DNA from: Caldilineales bacterium
GTDB taxonomy: Bacteria; Chloroflexota; Anaerolineae; JAAEKA01
Assembly: GCA_021463315.1 (NCBI GenBank)
Contig: JAJTXO010000228.1
Coordinates: 1 to 6,558, forward strand
Direction: 5' to 3'
DNA length: 6,558 bases
Shown here one piece after another: positions 5,982-6,558 of this stretch; the stretch's first letter is position 1; each line of letters begins with the position of its first letter. Below the pieces are notes generated by a model that saw only the letters and a program-made list of their open reading frames with translations, had not been told where the DNA came from and ran no database searches. Both the position numbers and the translations under genes were made by a program.

Positions 5982-6029
5982 AGCGGCATTCGTCCGCCAC
6001 ACCGCCTGCCGCCCCCCACGCTGCGTCCC

Positions 6030-6035
6030 AAGGAG
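6030..6035 (+). promoter_or_regulatory. Ribosome binding site of the 3'-terminal hypothetical gene
   Basis: AAGGAG is followed by a 6-base spacer (TTCACC) and the ATG at 6042. It supports translation of a gene that lacks a stop inside the window. The layout AAGGAG-T-TCACCATG closely resembles the site of the peroxiredoxin-like gene. Confidence 0.8.
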
Positions 6036-6041
6036 TTCACC

Positions 6042-6558
6042 ATGCACGCCGATCTAGTCGCCGCCCTTGTCCGCCTGGAAGCTGATCTGGCCGCGGGCAC
6101 GATCGACCGCGCGGCCCTGTTTTGGCTGAAAATCTACGTGGAGCAGGCTCTGGCTGGCGGCGGCGCGCTGCGCTCCGATCGCTGGATCGAGGCCGGGCTG
6201 GCCGCGGGCGCGGAGATCCCCGGTCTCTCGCCCGCGCAGCTCGAGCCGCGCCAGCGATTGGTTGCAGGCTACGGGCTCTTCCGTTTCGTGCGCCTGAAGG
6301 ATGACGCCGAGTTCAGCGGCGCGGCCCTGGCCGACCTGGACTGGCAGCGCAAATACCGTGTCAGCCTGCTGCCGGCCTATCAAGCCGACCTGGCCGCGCT
6401 GGCCGCATGGGTGGAGGCCCGCTGGAGCCGGCTAGGCGGCGTGGACCCGCAGTTCGCCGCGCTGGAGATTGTGCTGGCGCGCCCTCACCCCCAACCCCTC
6501 TCCCAAAGGGAGAGGGGAGTCCGGCCCCCCTCTCCCCCTGGGAGAGGGGCCGGGGGGG
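6042..6558 (+). CDS. Hypothetical protein, 3' end runs into a palindromic repeat, partial
   Basis: I do not recognise this protein. It starts MHADLVAALVRLEADLAAGT and shows 172 residues without a stop up to the window edge. The strong promoter at 5953-5981 and the ribosome site at 6030-6035 make it a real gene. It is rich in Ala, Leu, Arg and acidic residues and looks largely alpha-helical, with aromatic patches (LFWLKIYVEQAL, GYGLFRFVRLKDD, LDWQRKYRVSLLPAYQ, AAWVEARWSRLGG). It has no signal peptide, membrane segment or metal-binding cysteines. Residues 1-147 have normal gene-like composition. From about residue 148 (6483 on) the sequence becomes PHPQPLSQRERG and similar, the translation of the repeat at 6482-6558. 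The native C-terminus is therefore either replaced by the repeat or very close to it, with the stop beyond the window. The function is unknown. Confidence 0.75.
   Translation, partial: MHADLVAALVRLEADLAAGTIDRAALFWLKIYVEQALAGGGALRSDRWIEAGLAAGAEIPGLSPAQLEPRQRLVAGYGLFRFVRLKDDAEFSGAALADLDWQRKYRVSLLPAYQADLAALAAWVEARWSRLGGVDPQFAALEIVLARPHPQPLSQRERGVRPPSPPGRGAGG
6482..6558. repeat. Tandem palindromic repeat (REP/MITE-like), two hairpins, truncated by the window edge
   Basis: Two nearly identical hairpins are adjacent. The first is CCCCTCTCCC (6495-6504), loop AAA, GGGAGAGGGG (6508-6517). The second is CCCCTCTCCC (6527-6536), loop CCT, GGGAGAGGGG (6540-6549), the latter enclosed by CCGG arms at 6521-6524 and 6550-6553. 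The unit begins with CCCTCACCCCCAACCCC. Repeats of this kind are widely dispersed in several bacterial groups, including Chloroflexota, and give the artefactual peptide PHPNPLSQ when translated. Here the repeat starts inside an open frame rather than between genes. Confidence 0.85.

Noticed and set aside
5954..5985. The terminal TGA of the peroxiredoxin-like gene as a second Sec codon with hairpin CGCTA-CAA-TAGCG
   Set aside because: The loop CAA has no G, the palindrome is better explained by the promoter there, and the protein already has full family length.

Overview
The window is a GC-rich, densely packed piece of bacterial chromosome. I place it tentatively in the Chloroflexota (Anaerolineae or Caldilineae-like). 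The grounds are the caspase-TIR architecture, the lipocalin-like AttH protein, the HEAT-tailed MFS carrier and the CCCCTCTCCC/GGGAGAGGGG palindromic repeat. This placement rests on recognition, not on a search.

Layout: (1) 1-1068, the 3' part of a plus-strand gene for a caspase-like protease fused to a C-terminal TIR domain. (2) 1069-1281, a 213-base non-coding leader with a -10-like box and a strong 9-bp hairpin. (3) 1282-3097, a likely two-gene operon: an NADPH-dependent FMN reductase family flavoprotein, then a membrane-anchored AttH/CrtC-like lipocalin-fold protein 7 bases later. (4) 3132-5390, minus strand and convergent with that operon: a 752-residue MFS transporter with a HEAT-repeat tail. 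(5) 5480-5956, plus strand and divergent from the MFS gene: a thioredoxin-fold peroxiredoxin-like gene whose reading frame crosses an in-frame TGA at 5603-5605. (6) 6042 to the window end: an unrecognised small protein behind a near-consensus promoter, running in frame into a palindromic repeat at the edge.

The main discovery is region 5. The TGA sits exactly where relatives carry the peroxidatic or resolving cysteine of a C-P-x-C motif (RGFG-[TGA]-PYC). The frame then continues as intact, family-typical sequence to a normal TGA stop. A 6-bp hairpin with a G-containing AGTT loop starts 19 bases after the TGA, which fits the bacterial SECIS model. I read this as a 158-residue selenoprotein with a U-x-x-C redox centre at residues 42-45. 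Conventional annotation would split, truncate or miss it.

The genes do not form one obvious pathway. Redox chemistry (flavin reductase, Sec-peroxiredoxin) recurs, and the 5' gene belongs to the caspase/TIR class linked to prokaryotic immunity or programmed death, but there is no visible defence island beyond that single gene.
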